This document shows, in pieces, positions 55,601 to 61,600 of a DNA stretch of 64,000 nucleotides. Made by a program: the position numbers and the translations under genes. The stretch covers positions 124,001-188,000 of the forward strand of contig WFMF01000260.1 of the NCBI GenBank assembly GCA_011033025.1, in the 5' to 3' direction. Position 1 is the first letter of the stretch. Each line of letters starts with the position of its first letter. A model generated the notes under the pieces. The model had not been told where the DNA came from. It worked only from the letters and a program-made list of their open reading frames with translations, and did no database searches. The DNA comes from Beroe forskalii. Lineage: Eukaryota > Ctenophora > Nuda > Beroida > Beroidae.

Positions 55601-58600
55601 GGTAAGAAGCTCCTATCCTGATTGCGCCTTGAGTACTTGCTAATCGCCTGAGAAGTTAGAAGGTGTCAGGAGACAATTATACACTGCGACACATGTGACA
55701 TATGGTGTGAGGCAAGGATATAAATATTACATGAATAAATAGGTTGGAGACATTGCGAAAATAGAAACTTTCTGAGCAGAGATTTGAATATTAAAAACAT
55801 GATTCGATAAAACGAGATGGTTGGATTTATCATTTTGCTGTTTTCAACCATAAATAATCGAAAATGGATAGCAAGAAAAAGGATTGAAAAAGATGGCAAG
55901 TCGATGACGTAACGTTTGTTCAAGTAGTTGCGAGCAACATTCAATATATAATATACCGATGTCAGCAACAATATAATATTATATCGTGCTAACAGCAGTC
56001 AAATATACATATAGATCTACCAAGGTCACACCCAATTAGGGAGGAAAAGAGACTGCTTCTCTAACAAGAGGCGTTATATATCACAGGACAATACACACGT
56101 CAAGTACATCTATATTAATAATTTCAGAGTGTTCGTGCATCTGTCTGTCTGTCTGTGTAAAATGACTATTTAAGAAGTGCATTTGATATTTTTGATCGTT
56201 TTTTTCGGGAAAATCTTCTCTCAATTAAGGGGCTTATTACTATTTAAGGAAAATTTGAATTGGACCATCCGTTGATTAGTTATTTGCATAATAAATATCA
56301 TGCGTTTACTAATGCTAATATATGCTATGGAAAGGCAATACTATATAGGTGATCTCAAATTACAAAGTACTAAAGTATGTTGTGCAGTGCATTTCTGCGA
56401 ATATCTGTAATCCTCGGTAAGCGGTAATGGTGATCCAATTACTTATCAAATTCCAAGATGAGTTCATGAAGCAAGTAGCTGTTGGCTGCTGGATACAAGA
56501 TAAACCAAAGGTATCAGGTTGATTGTTTCCGCGAATCTTCGCGGGCAAACGCTAGTATGATAATAATATGTACCGGTATATTATAACACGAGTACCGAGG
56601 TGTTGTTATAGGTGGAGGGGAGTGTTAAAAAGGGGTGTACGAGGGGTTTAGAGGGGTTTCAAAGAGGTAAAGGGGTTTTAATTTGCTTCATATATAATGT
56701 CTTCAGATCACAGAACCCTCTGACGTTTAGATCGGTGTCTATGATATAAAGATACTTGGCTGATCGGGTCCGTATAGGTTTATAGACCCTCACCCTTCGG
56801 GCTGCGGATCTAAACCGGATAGGAGATACAACCTTCGGGCTGCACCCTCGGGATGTATCGTAAAATGTACCCGATAAGCGCGTGTTAAAGAACAGGTTAC
56901 AGGGTCCTATATGTCCAGCAAGGGTAAAAGAAGGACTAAAGATGCTACTTATATAAGATGCCTTGATTATATCTTGGTCTGCAAACCACGGGTATTTTGA
57001 GATATTGAATGTGGTCTAAATACCAGAGTAAGGAATATAATAACTTTGTGTTATATTATATGACAGTTTAAGGGAGATCGTGGTTTATTAAATACCGAGA
57101 GTTCCGAGAGAACTACTAACTTTAAGAGGATACTTGCTGCTCGAATCTGCACGGTTTATAATGAAGGGCTGTAAAAGGATATATCAGCTCATTAAATTTC
57201 ATAGTCCAATAAATAATTGTCTAAGGAATTTAAACGTTGAAAGTATCAAGTGCATAATGGTATTATGATAGGTAAGAAGGATAATGTAACTGACAACCTC
57301 TTAAATCATAAATGGCCAATAAGTGCCTACATAGTTACAATAGAACAAATCTTGAATTTTAATGCCCGAGGAGAGATTATATCATGTATAAACACGAGCA
57401 CGCAAGGTAAGAGTTTATACACTATGATATCAAACATAAAGGGTTTATCAGCTGTAAGAGTTTATACACTATGATATCAAACATAAAGGGTTTATCAGCT
57501 GTAACCCCTGCAGGGCGAAGCCCGAAGAAGGTGGTTACAGCACAATGCTTCATTATAAATTCGATAATTTGCAGCATCGCTGGCTCCGCCTCTAACGTGT
57601 GAGTCTTTGCAACGATAGTGGATCATGGGATTGTCATTAAAATAGAAGAAAAAAGGTGTGCACGTGCGCTAAAGTTTGTAGCAGGGGAAGTCGAATTATA
57701 ATGGTGTTTTCAACGAACTGAGATTCTTGACAAATGGTTTCGTGTAATTTTAATAATGGAGCTCGTAGTCGATTTATGTGCTATTTAATTCTATGCAATA
57801 AAAATTTAAAATTCAAAGGTGATCTTTAAGTTTAATAGTAATACTTTAATAGGACTATGTTTCAAATTTAATAATGTGATGTTTAAATTAAATAAGAATC
57901 ACGGACTGTAGACTGTTATTTCGCTTTTTACGCGTTGTTAAGTTTTAATTAAGAAAATATCTGCTTATATTCTGAAACATTCTAACGTCTCGAAGGGTGG
58001 ATGTCACAAAGCAATAATAATAATAGACTCTAAGCTGCTGGACGACAATATGAGACGTTTGGAGGGAAGATTCGAAACAACATGAGCTATAACATATAAT
58101 CGACACCTGAGTGGCAACAGTTCGTCTATTATCGACTGCCGGAAAAACACACGATAATGCGATACCCGGTCAGTACGAAACAATATATAATATACGACTG
58201 TCACAAACCAATAACAATAATAATATAGACCAACATGTGTTGCTCGAATCTATATAGTATGTCAATATATTTAAGTGTATTTATCGTAATAAACCACAAT
58301 AACAAATGTCAGACACAGTGTCAGGGAGAGAAAGAGGAGGTACTGAAAGTGTAGCTAGTAGCTCTATAAAACCCATTATCTCCACCACGGGAGGCGGCCT
58401 CGTGTGAAAATAGCCGGGGTTATGTCATCAGTGCTCCATGCTAAGCTATGATAATGACGTCATGATGAACTGTCCGTTGCCGGTGCGTGAGTATAAAACA
58501 TATGTTCATGACGTACTGCAGTACTGTGAGTCTTAATAACATATGACACCACCGACCGGAAGGTGTAAAAAGCTTTTTATCCTGCGAAATGTGCACCACG

Positions 58601-61600
58601 TGTCCTGTATAGCCCCGGACAATGGATTCACACCACGATTCATCGCACTTAGGGTATCAGGAAAAATTGCAATTTCTGCGATCCAATTCTTCGAGTATTC
58701 GCAGAAAAATCAAATCAGAGCAAGTGGGGATATCGGGGCAGGGTACGTTGTAAATGGAACAGGTTATGACACTGAAGTCACATGGGAGTCATTGTCCTGC
58801 TAATTTTCACACTTACGGGGGCAGTATGATCTAGTAAACACCATCTGGTCAATAGCCAAAAGTCAGGGAAAGTATCGATCCTCGTATACAAAACTATAAA
58901 ACGACAGTAACATGTCAAATAACACGTCCATAAATTTGTCACTAAATTTCTAAACTATTCGCCCTTTATCGGCCGTCCTATAGCTCTCAACTGCCCTCTC
59001 AAACAAAGTCCGTCTATCATATCGGGAGAATGTTAGAGTGGTAGGCCACAGACAGGAAAATAGGAGCAATTGCGCACCATTGAGTGCCCAGCACCCACCA
59101 TCCAGTACTTCCAGCACACCCAGTATGCCCTCTACCAGAACATTACCCAGTTCCCACCACCAGTACCCCGGTACTTGGCACGCAGGGCCTCCCAAGCACT
59201 CCCCAACCACGACAACATGTCACGAGACATGAAAACAAGGTCACGTGACCTGAAAACCAGATCACGTGACATGAAAACAGGGTCACGTGACACAGCAAAG
59301 CTCTACGCTTGAATGGGAGCCGGAGTCTTTAAACGGAGTTTAAATGAGTAATGCGGAATATAATGGGTTGGAAAAGTGAGCTGTATGGAGAGAGATATAT
59401 GCGAGATAGATTTACCATGTACGCAGGGAAGTGGCTGTGATGACGCCATTATCACATCTGGAAGTGGTGGGTTAGTGACGCCTCACTGCCTGTAGCTGGT
59501 GAGCGGCCTATAATATCGGAGTCTTGATATATGTGATGATAAACGTGAGATATGCAGTGCACGACCAACATATTTAATTTCATCACTACTGCTTCTAACT
59601 CAAATCAGGCATGAAGTAGAGGAACTGGTTGTGAGTGACATCAGAGCGATGGTTTAGGACAGTTGGAGTGATGACGAAGTACGTCTATTTTCCGTAATAT
59701 GACCGCCATTACTGCCACGAGAGGAATAAATTTCGGCGTTTTATTTAAAAAAATTATAGAGCAAATATTCTCCGATATTCTTCGTCATTATTTGGATTAT
59801 AGTAACACTAGATGGCCGACTTTTATTGGTTGAAATTTGAATTTCACAGCTGAACGGCAAATCTAAGAGTTGCAGGAACTCTCAAAACACTTCATATTTC
59901 ATATATCCAGTTGCAAAGTTAAGAAATTTTGCCGCCGACAAAATTTCCCAGGAAGATACTATGAATGAAGACATAGGGCAATAACATGACCTTAATAATA
60001 ATACATGAAAATATTATGCCATTCCATCAACAAATCAAGAATAAATCACGGTAATAGAATGAGGATATTTATTATTTAAGTCCTGGAATGTCGATCATTT
60101 TGATCTAGATTTTACACAATCATGAACAGCTTCGTTAGAACCAGGGAAAGGGAACGGCCAAATTTGATTATTGGTGAACAAAACAACGTTCAGTCTGATA
60201 TGGACGTGAAAAATTGGCAAATTAGATCCAAATGACCATATATGGTCTCAAACTGTTGCAATAAACCACGACATGGAAGAGAATGACCATATATGGCACA
60301 ATTACCATGACATTATTGATCCCCTTATTAAATGGAATAAAAGGAGTGAAAACAACTGCCAAAGAGCTAAAAAGGTAGAAAACGTACCTTGAGGAGGAGT
60401 TGTAGGAGAGAAGAAACAAGTTACAAAACGTACCTCGAGGAGGGGTCGTAAGAAAAGAAGAAACAAGTTACAAAACGTACCTTGAGGAATGGTTGTAAGA
60501 AAAGAAGAAACAAGTTACAAAACGTCCCTTGAAGAGGGGTTGTAGGAGAAAGAAACAAGTTACAAAACGTACCTTGAAGAATGGTTGTAAGAAAAGAAGG
60601 GTTACTAAAGTACCTGGAAAGGAGAAAACAAGTTACAAACCGTACCTTGAAGAATGGTTGTAAGAAAAGAAGAAACAAGTTAGAAAACGTACCTGGATGA
60701 GGGGTTGTAGGAGAAAGAAACAAGTTACAAAACGTACCTTGAGGAGGGGTTGTAGGAGAAAGAAACAAGTTACAAAACGAACCTTGAAGAGGGGTTGTAG
60801 GAAAGTACGTAGAGCCAGTTGTCTTTGTGAGATAGGAATTCAGCCAAGACGTTATCTTGCAGGTTGGTTATGTGCTCCACCTTACACTTGCCCCTGCAAT
60901 CAGAGTGTGTAAGTGGGGGCGGGGAGGGGTGGTTATTTCATACGATACTTTAATTGATTCTTACATTAGTTCAATATTTCACAGCACTTGGTTTATCATC
61001 ATGAATAATTTAAATTAGGTGCTGAGATGAATTGCATGGTGTGAGATTAAATGCTTTTCGTTTTCAAGAAAACGTTGGAAGTTTAAAAGACTAAAGATCT
61101 TGGCCTGCACTTTTCCAAAATATAGGTCATGTCAATGAATAATAATCAATTCAACTGAAATTGATTTTACCCCCAATATTCAGATATTGGACACCAATAA
61201 AATGCTCGCAATCACCAGTCGACTTTGAATTCTCCACTTCCTCTTTAGATTGCGTATTCTATGAACATGGCATGACACTGTGAAACAGTGGGAAGCAGCC
61301 TGATAGAAGGAGAAATTCTAATCAGTTAATCGGCCTCCTGTGTCAGTACTCTTTGTGTCGCGATTAAATTCGCGTTATTGTAATCCTGCTACCCACTGAA
61401 CTCAGTGTCACTTGTCACTTGAGCCCTGCGTCACTTGTCAGCAGCAAAGTAGGTGCATGGTTTGATACAGTACATTTGCAATTAAGTATGCCAAGAAAAG
61501 CAGCCCATCATTATATATTTCGGCTTGCCAGAAAGTATTTCATACAGCTGTTAGTGTGACCAATGTCACTAGAAGCGGCGTACATAGTGTGAGCACTGAG

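Larger units (their letters stand above)
17303..60782. other. RERE-like giant intron region (about 43.5 kb), repeat-rich
   Basis: This lies between the BAH exon and the first recognised ELM2 exon. It contains the minisatellites, dispersed TGACGTCAT repeats, an inverted-repeat transposon, a LINE fragment and short unassigned open frames listed separately. Outside these, no stretch gave convincing coding signal. Splice phase requires at least one further small exon here, expected to encode something like GEIRVG..YQ, which was not found. Confidence 0.6.
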
